From Bacillus sp. FJAT-45350 (lineage in GTDB: Bacteria > Bacillota > Bacilli > Bacillales > NISU01), in NCBI RefSeq assembly GCF_002335805.1, contig NZ_NISU01000001.1:504079-568078 (forward strand): a stretch of DNA of 64,000 nucleotides, given 5' to 3'. Below the pieces are notes generated by a model. That model ran no database searches. It saw only the letters and a program-made list of their open reading frames with translations, and had not been told where the DNA came from. A program made the position numbers and the translations under genes. Positions 36,366 through 45,699 of this stretch are shown here, piece after piece. The first letter of the stretch is position 1; every line of letters starts with the position of its first letter.

Positions 36366-37145
36366 ATGAAGAGATTAGCTATAAGACAAATTGAAGATTT
36401 ACTGTTTGGTAGTAAAACTGTTGAACAGTCAACTTTGGATGAGATTAAACATGATGAAAGAAAAGGAGTTCAAAAGTTAATAGAACGTTACAATAGAAAA
36501 ATACAAAAAGAACAAGATTTAAAAGAAGACTTTTACAAAATGATGGTTTATGAAGAAGACTTAAAGATAAAGGGTATTCGGTATATTGCTGGCATTGATG
36601 AAGTGGGTAGAGGTCCTCTAGCTGGACCTGTAGTTAGTAGTGCAGTTATACTTCCTACAGATTTTTACTTACCTGGGCTAACTGATTCAAAAAAATTACC
36701 GAAAGACAAAAGGGATGAATTCTACTCAATTATAATTAAAGAAGCAATTGCCTTTCATGTGAGTATTGTTCCGGCAACTGTAATTGATGAAGTTAATATC
36801 TATCAAGCTACGAAACGATCTATGCTAGAAGCTGTTAATGGTTTAGACATTCAACCAGAGCATTTACTAATAGATGCTATGGAATTAAAGGTTTTACTTC
36901 CTCAAACGTCACTTATAAAAGGGGACCAAAAAAGTGTATCCATTGCGGCTAGTTCTGTTGTTGCAAAAGTTACACGTGATAGGTATATGGAAAGATTAGG
37001 GGAGATACATCCACACTATGGTTTTGAAAAACATATGGGTTATGGAACGAAAGAGCACCTAGAAGCAATTGATAAATATGGTGTAATTGATGAGCATCGT
37101 CGGTCCTTTGCCCCAATAAGAGAAAGTATTGCTACTGCTAAATAG
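36366..37145 (+). CDS. rnhB: Ribonuclease HII
   Basis: RNase HII cuts RNA-DNA hybrids and removes single ribonucleotides from DNA. From ATG 36366 the protein is 259 residues, near the B. subtilis length. Catalytic Asp78 and Glu79 are in [14 protein letters not shown], with further acidic residues in LLIDAMEL and the AKVTRDRYM motif. The N-terminal helical substrate-binding extension is typical of Bacillus RnhB. GGGAGAG precedes the ATG. A TATAAT at 36336-36341 may be its promoter, but no good -35 is seen. The open frame extends upstream into the rbgA terminator. Confidence 0.96.
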   Translation: MKRLAIRQIEDLLFGSKTVEQSTLDEIKHDERKGVQKLIERYNRKIQKEQDLKEDFYKMMVYEEDLKIKGIRYIAGIDEVGRGPLAGPVVSSAVILPTDFYLPGLTDSKKLPKDKRDEFYSIIIKEAIAFHVSIVPATVIDEVNIYQATKRSMLEAVNGLDIQPEHLLIDAMELKVLLPQTSLIKGDQKSVSIAASSVVAKVTRDRYMERLGEIHPHYGFEKHMGYGTKEHLEAIDKYGVIDEHRRSFAPIRESIATAK

Positions 37146-37157
37146 GAGGGGAGTACG

Positions 37158-38963
37158 GTGTTTCAAACGAATATAACGACTGGTAATACAGGGAGTGTTT
37201 CTAACAATAACCAAGTTCGCTCCATACGTTTAAAACCAGGCGAAGTTTTTCAAGGTAGAGTGATAAAGTTATTTCCAAATAATATTGCAGCTTTGCAACT
37301 TGCTGGGATGAACCTAACAGCAAGACTTGAAGCTGCATTAACTGCTCAACAAACATATTGGTTTGAGGTCCAACAAAGTACAGGAATTCCGAAGTTAAAG
37401 GTACTTGATGATAACTTATTTAGACAAAGAGATTCTCAATCTACTCCTAACAACCAACCGCAATCTACACAACAAGTATTACAACAGTTAGGGTTACAGC
37501 AAACAAAAGCGAATGAATTATTAATTAGACATTTTGCTTCTGAACAAGTTCCGTTTACAAAAGAAAAAATTACAAAGGGAGCAGAGTTACTTAAGCAAAC
37601 TGGGCAACTTAATAGAGAGGGAATGCAAGTACTTCAACAGATAATGCAGCGTAATTTGCCACTAACTTCAGAGGTTTTTCATGCGATACGTGCAGTTCAA
37701 TCTAGTGAATCTATTTCTAATCAGCTAACACAATTACTATCGGATATGAATCGTATCGGGGGAGCTGATGAAAAGTCAAAGCAAATACTTGATTCACTTA
37801 ATTCTTTAAATCGTGGGACAGTAATTCCTTCTAGCCCTTCATCAATAGGCAATCTTTTGACGATGCTTTCAACAAGTCAACTGTCAGAAGAGAGAGAGGG
37901 CTCATTTCAATTACTCCAAAAAATCGGGGTTGTTCCTCAACAAGCTTCGAGAAGTGAATTTTACGAACAATTTAAAACAGCGATTCTTAACCCTGCTAAT
38001 CGTCCAGTCCTTGAACAACTTTGGCCTTTTCTTTCAAATAATCAAACAGGTGGTATGAGGTTAGAAACATTAGATGCGAAAACCTTGTTTGATTTATTAG
38101 TACCCCGTTTAAATCTAACGGATGGTAAAGATGGACAAGAAAGGTTACAACAATTTCTGACTTTGATCTCATCGCAAAAAACAGAAAAGCAATCCGTTCA
38201 GTCGTTACAATCGCTAATGAGAAGTCCTGAGCAACTATCACAGCAAGAGAGAAATATGTTAAGTCAACTTGTCCAACAATCCTTTACGAATGAATCTACT
38301 GCTAATAGTGAACGTTCGAACCTTGGTAATCAGCTTTCAAGAATTGTCCAAAGCATGGGCTTCCAACAAGAACAAGAAATTATGAGGTTACTCCAAGGAA
38401 ACCAGCAACAACCTAAAGAGGTACTCCAACTTGAAAGGTTCAAATCCTTGTTAATTCAAACCCAACAACTTGATTTACCATCAAATGTAAAAGAGCGAGC
38501 AGAATCAATCATACACCGAATAACAGGGCAACAGTTAATCGCAAGTGAAAACAGTGGTCCTTTACATCAATTAGCTGTTCAAGTTCCTTTACATTTAGCT
38601 GGTCATCAAACAGATTTGACAATGCAATGGGAAGGAAGAAAAACTAAAGAGGGAAAAATTGATTCGGAACACTGTCGAATATTATTTTATCTACATTTAG
38701 AAAACCTTGAAGAAACGATTGTAGATGTTCAAATTCAAAAGAGAATAGTTTCTATACATGTTTTTAATGAACACCCTAGACCAAACTTTCTTATTGAAAG
38801 TTTACAACCGTTGTTAAAAAAACAATTAGAAAAGTTTGAATATCAATTGTTGTCAGTAAAATGGAAAGAGATTAAGGAATCAACAAAGCATCAACAAATG
38901 ACGCAGCCCAAAAATGCATATAATCAACAAGGATTTTATCAAGGAGTTGATGTTCGAGTATGA
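37158..38963 (+). CDS. ylqG: YlqG-like protein, FliK-related
   Basis: The 601-residue protein starts with GTG at 37158 after AGGAGGGG. It opens with a small beta-rich domain (RSIRLKPGEVFQGRVIKLFP to WFEVQQSTGIPKLKVLD, about 22-84), continues with a very long Gln/Ser/Asn-rich helical region, and ends in a beta-rich C-terminal domain (about 460-580, with ILFYLHLENLEETIVDVQIQK). That arrangement recalls FliK hook-length rulers. It occupies the B. subtilis ylqG slot and overlaps ylqH by four bases. No experimental function is known to me; the FliK relation is inferred. Confidence 0.75.
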   Translation: MFQTNITTGNTGSVSNNNQVRSIRLKPGEVFQGRVIKLFPNNIAALQLAGMNLTARLEAALTAQQTYWFEVQQSTGIPKLKVLDDNLFRQRDSQSTPNNQPQSTQQVLQQLGLQQTKANELLIRHFASEQVPFTKEKITKGAELLKQTGQLNREGMQVLQQIMQRNLPLTSEVFHAIRAVQSSESISNQLTQLLSDMNRIGGADEKSKQILDSLNSLNRGTVIPSSPSSIGNLLTMLSTSQLSEEREGSFQLLQKIGVVPQQASRSEFYEQFKTAILNPANRPVLEQLWPFLSNNQTGGMRLETLDAKTLFDLLVPRLNLTDGKDGQERLQQFLTLISSQKTEKQSVQSLQSLMRSPEQLSQQERNMLSQLVQQSFTNESTANSERSNLGNQLSRIVQSMGFQQEQEIMRLLQGNQQQPKEVLQLERFKSLLIQTQQLDLPSNVKERAESIIHRITGQQLIASENSGPLHQLAVQVPLHLAGHQTDLTMQWEGRKTKEGKIDSEHCRILFYLHLENLEETIVDVQIQKRIVSIHVFNEHPRPNFLIESLQPLLKKQLEKFEYQLLSVKWKEIKESTKHQQMTQPKNAYNQQGFYQGVDVRV

Positions 38964-39226
38964 CGGAAAAAAAACAAGCAATTGCATTAAGCTATAATGA
39001 AGAGCAGGATAATGCTCCAAAAGTGATAGGTAAAGGAAAAGGATTTATTGCAGATGAAATCATTAAAAGAGCTGAAGAAAATGATATACCGATACAACAG
39101 GACTCTTCACTTGTAGAAATACTAGGTCAATTAGAAATTAACGAAACCATTCCAACTGAACTTTATGAAGTTGTTGCAGAGATTTTTGCCTTTATCTATC
39201 GTGTAGACCGAAATGTAGCAAAATAA
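38960..39226 (+). CDS. ylqH: YlqH, FlhB C-terminal-domain-like protein
   Basis: The 88-residue soluble protein resembles the cytoplasmic domain of FlhB/YscU export switch proteins: AIALSYNEEQDNAPKVIGKG, then ADEIIKRAEENDIPIQQDSSLVEILGQLEINETIPTELYEVVAEIFAFIYRVD. It lacks the transmembrane part and the NPTH autocleavage motif (NAPK follows the EEQD segment). Its ATG overlaps the ylqG stop (ATGA), so the two are coupled. Isolated FlhB C-domain homologues are known as FlhX-type proteins. A terminator follows. Confidence 0.85.
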   Translation: MTEKKQAIALSYNEEQDNAPKVIGKGKGFIADEIIKRAEENDIPIQQDSSLVEILGQLEINETIPTELYEVVAEIFAFIYRVDRNVAK

Positions 39227-39245
39227 AATAGAAATATTACCAAGT

Positions 39246-39308
39246 AGTCAGTTCGTTTGTTAGTGTGTCCAAAGCTGGACATACTAACAAACAATGAACT
39301 GGCTTTTT
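39246..39308 (+). terminator. Long intrinsic terminator after ylqH
   Basis: CAGTTC at 39249 pairs with GAACTG at 39296. An inner stem TTTGTTAGTGTGTCC pairs with GGACATACTAACAAA around a 6-base loop, and TTTTT follows. Confidence 0.85.
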
Positions 39309-39361
39309 AATTATTAATGACCAGTTCATTATTTATTAGTTTTATTGTAAGGGGTGTTATT

Positions 39362-39544
39362 ATGACGATGAAAAATTTACTTCTAGTCCCTGAGTCTGAG
39401 GCATTTGTTGAGCAATATAAAGAAGAAATTGCTAGTGAGTTTGGTATTTATCGTTCAACTCAGGAAATTGATGCAATGAGTAAAGATATGACAAAAGCAT
39501 TATTAAAGAAGAAAGAAAAGGATGCAAAGGAGGATACCAAGTGA
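39362..39544 (+). CDS. Divergent alpha/beta-type small acid-soluble spore protein
   Basis: The 60-residue product starts MTMKNLLLVPESEAFVEQYK and continues EEIASEFGIYRSTQEID. LLVPESE and the segment EEIASEFGI match alpha/beta-type SASPs, where EIASEFG contains the GPR protease cleavage site. The C-terminal MTKALLKKKEK corresponds to the usual TKRLV helix. The DNA-contacting NGSVGGE segment is missing, so it is a short, divergent member. Start ATG 39362 follows AAGGGGTG. I found no clear sigma-G promoter. The stop overlaps the next gene's GTG by four bases. Confidence 0.7.
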   Translation: MTMKNLLLVPESEAFVEQYKEEIASEFGIYRSTQEIDAMSKDMTKALLKKKEKDAKEDTK

Positions 39545-39813
39545 AAAAAAAACGTGAATTCGAACCAAACCCAGAAACACCGTTAGATAATTGGGATGAA
39601 AATGTAGACCCTGCCCAAATGTCAGGTGACCATTGGGTAGAGGAAGAAAATGCTCCGTTGCAAGAATTTTTTGATACGAAAGACTGTAATGTTGTAGAAG
39701 AAAAAATGTCTGATCCTGCAGCGATGTTTCAACATCCAAGTATCAATGTAACATACGGAAATGATTCATTTACTGGAACTGCTCCAAAAGATAGCAGAGA
39801 AAAAAGAAAATAG
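39541..39813 (+). CDS. Small acidic protein of unknown function
   Basis: The 90-residue ORF starts with GTG at 39541, overlapping the previous stop as GTGA, with AAAGGAGG upstream. It is hydrophilic and acidic, with no signal peptide or membrane segment. Features are a basic start MKKKREFEPNPETPLDNW, then SGDHWVEEENAPLQEFFDTKDCNVV and a basic end. It might belong to a Bacillaceae DUF family (possibly DUF3905), but I cannot confirm that. Coupling to the SASP-like gene suggests, but does not prove, a spore role. Confidence 0.6.
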   Translation: MKKKREFEPNPETPLDNWDENVDPAQMSGDHWVEEENAPLQEFFDTKDCNVVEEKMSDPAAMFQHPSINVTYGNDSFTGTAPKDSREKRK

Positions 39814-39828
39814 AGTAAAGTTAAACTT

Positions 39829-39865
39829 AGCCTTGTTAAGAGATGTATCTTAACAAGGCTATATT
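39829..39865 (+). terminator. Terminator-like hairpin after the acidic-protein gene
   Basis: A perfect 13-bp stem AGCCTTGTTAAGA / TCTTAACAAGGCT with a 6-base loop is followed by ATATTTAC, a weak U-tract. Confidence 0.65.
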
Positions 39866-40171
39866 TACATAAAAAAACACAAAGTTGGTAAAAAGGTGTA
39901 GAAAAAAGTGGATTATGAACATTTTATGAAATATTAATGGTCTTTTTTTTGCCAATCTATTCACCTTTAGCCATTTAAGTGGTATCCTATTAAAGGATAT
40001 TATTTGGAGGGAAAATTCGAAAAAATTTTTGAAATAAAAAAAGGATTTTGCCAAATGATATCGAATAGTAGTGAAAGACATGCAATTAAACCTGTCTATT
40101 TATAAATTTTTTTAGAAGTGTTTTTTTATTGCATGAAATTTGCATCGAATTGATAGGAGGATGGAGAGAGA
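39866..40171 (+). other. AT-rich region upstream of sucC, no gene seen
   Basis: No ORF with a ribosome binding site is seen. The region has long A and T runs, a small TATCCT/AGGATA hairpin at about 39985-40000, and a GCATGAAATTTGCAT near-palindrome at 40132-40146 just upstream of the sucC ribosome binding site. No clear -35/-10 pair or cre box was found, although sucCD must have a promoter here. Confidence 0.45.
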
Positions 40172-41332
40172 ATGAATATCCACGAGTATCAAGGAAAAGA
40201 TCTACTTCGTAAATATGGAGTAGCTGTTCCAAATGGTAAAGTAGCTTTTTCAGTAGAAGAAGCAGTAGAAGCAGCAAAAGAGTTAGGCTCAGAGGTTTGT
40301 GTTGTTAAAGCGCAAATTCATGCTGGTGGACGTGGAAAAGCTGGTGGCGTAAAAGTTGCTAAAAATCTTGACGAGGTTCGTACATACGCTGATGAGATTT
40401 TAGGTAAAACACTAGTTACACACCAAACTGGTCCTGAAGGTAAAGAGGTAAAGCGCTTACTTGTTGAAGAAGGATGCGACATTAAAAAGGAATACTATGT
40501 AGGTCTTGTTCTTGACCGCGCAACTTCACGTGTTGTTATGATGGCATCTGAAGAAGGTGGTACAGAGATTGAAGAGGTTGCAGAAGCAACTCCTGAAAAA
40601 ATCTTCAAAGAAGTTATTGATCCTGCAGTAGGTCTTACTGGGTTCCAAGCTCGTAGACTAGCGTTCAATATCAACTTACCAAAAGAATTAGTTGGCCAAG
40701 CAGTTAAGTTCATGATGGGTCTTTACAAAGTATTCAGCGAAAAAGATTGTTCAATCGCTGAAATTAACCCACTTGTAACTACTGGTGATGGTAAGGTTAT
40801 GGCTCTTGATGCGAAATTGAACTTTGATTCAAACGCTCTATATCGCCAAAAGGATATTCTTGAGTATCGTGATCTTGAAGAAGAAGATACAAAAGAAATC
40901 GAAGCTTCAAAATATGACTTAAGTTATATCGCGTTAGACGGAAACATCGGTTGTATGGTTAATGGTGCTGGTCTTGCTATGGCAACAATGGACATCATTA
41001 AACATTACAGTGGTGACCCAGCTAACTTCCTAGATGTAGGTGGCGGTGCGACGGCTGAAAAGGTTACTGAAGCATTCAAAATTATCCTATCTGATGAAAA
41101 CGTTAAAGGTATCTTCGTTAACATCTTTGGTGGAATCATGAAGTGTGATATCATCGCTGAAGGTGTTGTTGAAGCAACGAAACAAGTTGGCTTAGAGTTA
41201 CCACTTGTTGTTCGCTTAGAAGGAACGAACGTTGATTTAGGTAAAAAGATTCTTGAAGAATCTGGTTTAAATATAACGTCAGCTGACTCAATGGCAGATG
41301 GCGCACAAAAAATCGTATCTCTAGTGAAATAG
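40172..41332 (+). CDS. sucC: Succinyl-CoA synthetase beta subunit
   Basis: SucC binds succinate and the nucleotide in the TCA-cycle step that makes ATP or GTP from succinyl-CoA. The 386-residue protein has an ATP-grasp domain ([36 protein letters not shown]) and a C-terminal CoA-ligase domain with [13 protein letters not shown] and [26 protein letters not shown] lies upstream of the ATG. sucD follows after 18 bases. Confidence 0.98.
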   Translation: MNIHEYQGKDLLRKYGVAVPNGKVAFSVEEAVEAAKELGSEVCVVKAQIHAGGRGKAGGVKVAKNLDEVRTYADEILGKTLVTHQTGPEGKEVKRLLVEEGCDIKKEYYVGLVLDRATSRVVMMASEEGGTEIEEVAEATPEKIFKEVIDPAVGLTGFQARRLAFNINLPKELVGQAVKFMMGLYKVFSEKDCSIAEINPLVTTGDGKVMALDAKLNFDSNALYRQKDILEYRDLEEEDTKEIEASKYDLSYIALDGNIGCMVNGAGLAMATMDIIKHYSGDPANFLDVGGGATAEKVTEAFKIILSDENVKGIFVNIFGGIMKCDIIAEGVVEATKQVGLELPLVVRLEGTNVDLGKKILEESGLNITSADSMADGAQKIVSLVK

Positions 41333-41350
41333 AAAGGCGGGACGTGGAGA

Positions 41351-42256
41351 ATGAGTATCCTGATTAATAAAGATACAAAAGTAATTGTACAAGGGATTAC
41401 TGGAGCTACAGGACTATTCCATACGCAACAAGCTGTAGAATACGGTACACAAATTGTTGGTGGAGTAACTCCTGGTAAAGGTGGTACAGAAATAGAAGGA
41501 ATTCCTGTATTTGATACAGTAGAGCAAGCGGTTAAGGCAACTGGAGCTAACGCTTCTGTGGTATACGTACCACCTGCATTCGCAGCTGATGCTATTATGG
41601 AAGCAACTGATGCAGAGCTTGATTTAGTTATTTGTATTACTGAAGGAATTCCTGTTCTTGACATGACAAATGTTAAGCGCTATATGGAAGGTAAGAAAAC
41701 TCGTTTAGTTGGACCAAACTGCCCAGGTGTTATCACTCCTGATGAATGTAAAATTGGTATCATGCCAGGATACATTCATAAAAAAGGTCATGTTGGTGTA
41801 GTTTCACGTTCTGGTACTCTAACGTATGAAGCTGTACATCAATTATCAACTGAAGGTATTGGTCAGTCTACTGCTGTTGGTATTGGTGGAGACCCTGTAA
41901 ATGGAACTGACTTTATCGATGTTCTTAACCTTTTCAACGAAGATCCAGACACTTATGCTGTAATTATGATAGGTGAAATCGGTGGAACTGCTGAAGAGGA
42001 AGCTGCTGAGTGGATAAAGGCTAACATGAAGAAGCCAGTAGTTGGATTTATCGGTGGACAAACTGCTCCTCCAGGGAAACGTATGGGCCATGCTGGTGCA
42101 ATCATTTCTGGTGGTAAAGGTACTGCTGCAGAAAAGATTAAGACATTAGAAAGTTGTGGCGTTAAAGTTGCTCCAACACCTTCAGTAATGGGTGAAACAT
42201 TAATTTCTGTGTTAAAAGAGCAAAGTTTATTAGAAAAATGTACTACTCATAAGTAA
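41351..42256 (+). CDS. sucD: Succinyl-CoA synthetase alpha subunit
   Basis: SucD binds CoA and carries the phosphorylated histidine. The 301-residue protein has [19 protein letters not shown], the CoA site [21 protein letters not shown], and the active-site His247 in [25 protein letters not shown] precedes the ATG. A terminator hairpin follows, so sucCD is a two-gene unit separate from dprA. Confidence 0.98.
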   Translation: MSILINKDTKVIVQGITGATGLFHTQQAVEYGTQIVGGVTPGKGGTEIEGIPVFDTVEQAVKATGANASVVYVPPAFAADAIMEATDAELDLVICITEGIPVLDMTNVKRYMEGKKTRLVGPNCPGVITPDECKIGIMPGYIHKKGHVGVVSRSGTLTYEAVHQLSTEGIGQSTAVGIGGDPVNGTDFIDVLNLFNEDPDTYAVIMIGEIGGTAEEEAAEWIKANMKKPVVGFIGGQTAPPGKRMGHAGAIISGGKGTAAEKIKTLESCGVKVAPTPSVMGETLISVLKEQSLLEKCTTHK

Positions 42257-42263
42257 GATGAAG

Positions 42264-42288
42264 AGGCTCCCTACTTAGGGGGCTTTTT
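42264..42288 (+). terminator. Intrinsic terminator after sucD
   Basis: AGGCTCCCTA and TAGGGGGCTT form a stem with two G-U pairs, followed by TTTC. Confidence 0.75.
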
Positions 42289-42360
42289 CATAAATTATAA
42301 TATCTGAAAATTCAGTTAAAATGAGGTGATTTTATTAGTGTTAAAATTATTAACGAAAGG

Positions 42361-43209
42361 TTGATACTAATTCATCATTGTCGTGGAGTAGGTTGGAAAA
42401 CAATAAATGCCTTTTTCTGTTTTGATCCTTCGCTTTCTTCTATATTTAAAATGACTGTTAAAGATCTAGTTACCACTTTTCGAATGCGGGAAGAATACGC
42501 CTCTTTATTTTATGAAGACTTACACTCAACCATTATTTCTACTATCCTTCAAGAATATGATAAGCATAAAATCAAAACAGTAACTGTGTTAGATGATGAT
42601 TATCCTAAGTTACTTAAAGAAATTTATGACCCGCCATGGGTGCTATATAGCATTGGTGATCTTTCGATTGCAAATAGAATTGGGTTAGCGGTAGTTGGAA
42701 CTAGGTTTCCTACTAAGAATGGACTTTATAGCCTTGAAAAGATTGTTGTTCCACTTATCAAGCAAGGATGGGTTGTTACAAGTGGTTTAGCTTTAGGTAT
42801 TGATACACATGCCCATACACTCGCTTGCACACATAATGGGAAAACTATTGCAATTCTTGGAGCTGGATTTTATCACATTTATCCTAAAGAAAACAAATCA
42901 TTAGCAAGAGAACTCGCTACAAATCATTTATTATTATCCGAATTTCCCCCTTTCAAACGACCTCAAAAATGGCATTTCCCGTTACGGAATCGAATTATTA
43001 GTGGACTTAGTATTGGAACTCTAGTTGTAGAGGCTAAGGAAAAAAGTGGGGCACTCATTACAGCTGATCAAGCATTGGAACAGGGGAGGGAAGTGTTTTC
43101 AATTCCTGGTTCCATATTAGAGAATAATTCGATTGGAACGAATCATTTAATCCAACAAGGAGCAAAGTTAGTTTTAACATATGAAGATATTTTACTAGGT
43201 TATTCGTAA
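42361..43209 (+). CDS. dprA: DNA processing protein DprA (Smf)
   Basis: DprA loads RecA on incoming single-stranded DNA during transformation. The sequence shows the family core: HHCRGVGWKTI at the start, DDDYPKLLKEIYDPPWVLY, VVGTRFPTKNG, SGLALGIDTHAHTLA and IISGLSIGTLVVEA. The Rossmann core is complete, but the start is unclear. TTG 42361 has no properly spaced ribosome binding site. The same frame continues upstream to 42325, and GAGGTG at 42323-42328 is well placed only for an ATT at 42334, which would add nine residues (ISVKIINER). Confidence 0.92.
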   Translation: MILIHHCRGVGWKTINAFFCFDPSLSSIFKMTVKDLVTTFRMREEYASLFYEDLHSTIISTILQEYDKHKIKTVTVLDDDYPKLLKEIYDPPWVLYSIGDLSIANRIGLAVVGTRFPTKNGLYSLEKIVVPLIKQGWVVTSGLALGIDTHAHTLACTHNGKTIAILGAGFYHIYPKENKSLARELATNHLLLSEFPPFKRPQKWHFPLRNRIISGLSIGTLVVEAKEKSGALITADQALEQGREVFSIPGSILENNSIGTNHLIQQGAKLVLTYEDILLGYS

Positions 43210-43461
43210 AGAGGGAGTAAAACTATTATAAATTGTCTATTCTGTAGTTATTGTAATATATATTTTAAAAAATATGTTTAATCTAGTTTTTTTATATAGT
43301 TAACCGTATAAAGATAACATAAAACCTATAAAATTTAGTTTTTTATAAAAAAGGAACTGAATACCCCTAGTACTATGAATTAGTTAATTTACAAAAAAAA
43401 AAATAAAGTGGCATTTAGGCTGAAATTTATCCTTCTTTCATCCTAAATAATTAAGTAATGT
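43210..43461 (+). other. AT-rich region between dprA and topA, no gene seen
   Basis: Very AT-rich DNA with long T and A runs and no ORF. The only clear signal is the promoter at its right end. Together with the leader it leaves 324 bases between dprA and topA. Confidence 0.5.
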
Positions 43462-43490
43462 TTGACAAATGATAAAATTGTGATTAATAA
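43462..43490 (+). promoter_or_regulatory. Sigma-A promoter of topA
   Basis: Perfect TTGACA at 43462-43467 and TAATAA at 43485-43490 with a 17-base spacer, 43 bases upstream of the topA start. Confidence 0.75.
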
Positions 43491-43533
43491 TAGGGAAGAT
43501 TTTAAAAATACTCTCATGGGGGAGGAAACATAT

Positions 43534-45606
43534 ATGGCTGATTATTTAGTAATCGTTGAATCTCCCGCTAAAGCAAAGACGATTGGTAAATATCTAGGAA
43601 AAAAATATACGGTTAAAGCATCAATGGGACATGTTCGAGATCTGCCGAAAAGTCAAATGGGAGTGGATGTAGAACAGGAATTTAATCCAAAGTATATTAC
43701 AATTCGTGGGAAAGGTCCGGTTCTAAAAGAATTAAAAACAGCAGCAAAAAAGGTTAAAAAAGTGTATCTCGCAGCTGACCCGGATCGTGAAGGGGAAGCA
43801 ATTGCGTGGCACTTAGCGCATAGCTTAAATATTGATGAGACTTCTGAATGTCGAGTTGTTTTTAATGAAATTACCAAACAAGCAATTAAGGACGCTTTTA
43901 AAGAACCACGTAAAATAAATATGGATTTAGTAGATGCCCAACAAGCTAGACGTATACTAGATCGACTTGTAGGTTATAACATTAGCCCATTATTATGGAA
44001 GAAAGTAAAAAAGGGGTTAAGTGCAGGTCGAGTACAATCTGTAGCGGTGAAAATGATTATGGAACGTGAAAAGGAAATTAAAGCTTTTATTCCTGAAGAA
44101 TATTGGAGTATACAAGCTTCATTATCTCTAGAGGATGAGGCGTTTGAAGCGAAATTCTATGGGGTAGATGGAAAGAAAGTTGAGTTATCATCTGAACAGG
44201 AAGTTAATGAAGTTTTAAGTAAATTAAAAGAGGATTCTTTTATTGTAGAATCAGTTAAAAAGAAAGAACGTAAAAGAAATCCAGTTGCACCATTTACGAC
44301 TTCATCATTACAACAGGAAGCAGCGCGCAAGTTGAATTTTCGTGCTAAGAAAACAATGATGATTGCCCAGCAATTATATGAAGGTATTGATATAGGGAAA
44401 GAAGGTACGGTTGGTTTAATTACATACATGCGTACTGACTCTACTCGTATTTCTGATACAGCAAAAGAAGAAACGAAAAGTTACATCGAAGAAAATTACG
44501 GTAAAGAGTATACGCGTCAAGGAACAAGAGTTGTTAAGCAGGATAAAAAATCACAGGATGCTCATGAAGCAATCCGTCCAACATCGGTTTATTATGACCC
44601 AAAAACAATTAAAAGCTATTTATCTAGAGATCAATTAAGACTGTATAAATTAATCTGGGAACGGTTAGTTGCTAGTGAAATGGCACCTGCTATTATGGAT
44701 ACAATGACAGTTGATATTAATAATGAAGGTGTAATATTCAGAGCGACAGGTTCTAAAGTTAAGTTTGCTGGTTTTATGAAAGTTTATATTGAAGGAAATG
44801 ATGACGGTAAAAAAGAAGAAGACCGCTTGTTGCCGAATCTTGAAGAAGGAAATAAAGTGATACAAAATAGCATTGAACCTAATCAACACTTTACGCAACC
44901 ACCACCAAGATATACTGAAGCAAGACTCGTCAAAACTATGGAAGAGATCGGAATAGGTCGTCCATCTACTTATGCACCTACATTAGACACAATTCAAAGA
45001 AGAGGCTATGTTGCTCTTGAGGAAAAACGGTTTGTCCCAACAGAATTAGGTGAAATCGTTTTAGAGCTAATTGTAGAATTTTTCCCTGAAATTCTTGACG
45101 TTGAGTTCACAGCTAAGATGGAGAACGATTTAGACTCTATTGAAGAAGGACAACAAAATTGGGTAGGAATTATAGACCACTTCTATACAAATTTTGAAAA
45201 GCGTTTAAAAGTTGCAGAAGAACAAATGGAAGAAGTAGAAATAAAGGATGAACCTGCTGGAGAAGATTGTGAAAAGTGCGGACATGAAATGGTTTATAAA
45301 ATGGGGCGCTATGGGAAGTTTATGGCATGTTCTAATTTTCCAGAATGTCGAAATACTAAGGCTATTGTTAAAGATATTGGCGTTAAATGCCCAACGTGTA
45401 AGGAAGGGAATATCGTTGAGCGAAAAAGTAAAAAGCGTCGTACTTTTTATGGGTGTGACAGATTCCCTGAATGTGAGTTTGTATCGTGGGATAAACCTAT
45501 TGCAAGACCATGTCCGAAATGTGAAAAGATGCTTGTAGAAAAGAAAACGAAAAAAGGTGTGCACGTACAGTGTGTATCTTGTGATTATAAAGAAGAAACA
45601 AATTAA
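43534..45606 (+). CDS. topA: DNA topoisomerase I
   Basis: TopA relaxes negative supercoils. The 690-residue protein, the same size as in B. subtilis, starts [21 protein letters not shown]. The Toprim acidic motif is [13 protein letters not shown], and the active-site Tyr298 is in [12 protein letters not shown]. The C-terminus has three cysteine clusters (CEKCGHEM with [15 protein letters not shown] with CDRFPEC, CPKCEKM with CVSC). The start ATG 43534 has GGGGGAGGAAAC upstream. The frame is open back to the -35 region, but that cannot be coding. Confidence 0.98.
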   Translation: MADYLVIVESPAKAKTIGKYLGKKYTVKASMGHVRDLPKSQMGVDVEQEFNPKYITIRGKGPVLKELKTAAKKVKKVYLAADPDREGEAIAWHLAHSLNIDETSECRVVFNEITKQAIKDAFKEPRKINMDLVDAQQARRILDRLVGYNISPLLWKKVKKGLSAGRVQSVAVKMIMEREKEIKAFIPEEYWSIQASLSLEDEAFEAKFYGVDGKKVELSSEQEVNEVLSKLKEDSFIVESVKKKERKRNPVAPFTTSSLQQEAARKLNFRAKKTMMIAQQLYEGIDIGKEGTVGLITYMRTDSTRISDTAKEETKSYIEENYGKEYTRQGTRVVKQDKKSQDAHEAIRPTSVYYDPKTIKSYLSRDQLRLYKLIWERLVASEMAPAIMDTMTVDINNEGVIFRATGSKVKFAGFMKVYIEGNDDGKKEEDRLLPNLEEGNKVIQNSIEPNQHFTQPPPRYTEARLVKTMEEIGIGRPSTYAPTLDTIQRRGYVALEEKRFVPTELGEIVLELIVEFFPEILDVEFTAKMENDLDSIEEGQQNWVGIIDHFYTNFEKRLKVAEEQMEEVEIKDEPAGEDCEKCGHEMVYKMGRYGKFMACSNFPECRNTKAIVKDIGVKCPTCKEGNIVERKSKKRRTFYGCDRFPECEFVSWDKPIARPCPKCEKMLVEKKTKKGVHVQCVSCDYKEETN

Positions 45607-45699
45607 CAATTCGTGAAAGTTAAGTAAATTTAATTGATTGAAACATTATTCTAGTATATGATGTTAGAGGTTTGATGAAAGGCGATGGAGGGAATACGA

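Noticed and set aside
41005-41664. Long minus-strand ORF of 219 codons opposite sucC/sucD
   Set aside because: It lies wholly opposite two certain genes in a frame expected from their codon bias, has no ribosome binding site and resembles no known family.
45248-45538. 96-codon ORF within topA in another frame
   Set aside because: It lies entirely inside the zinc-finger region of topA, whose frame is clearly the coding one.
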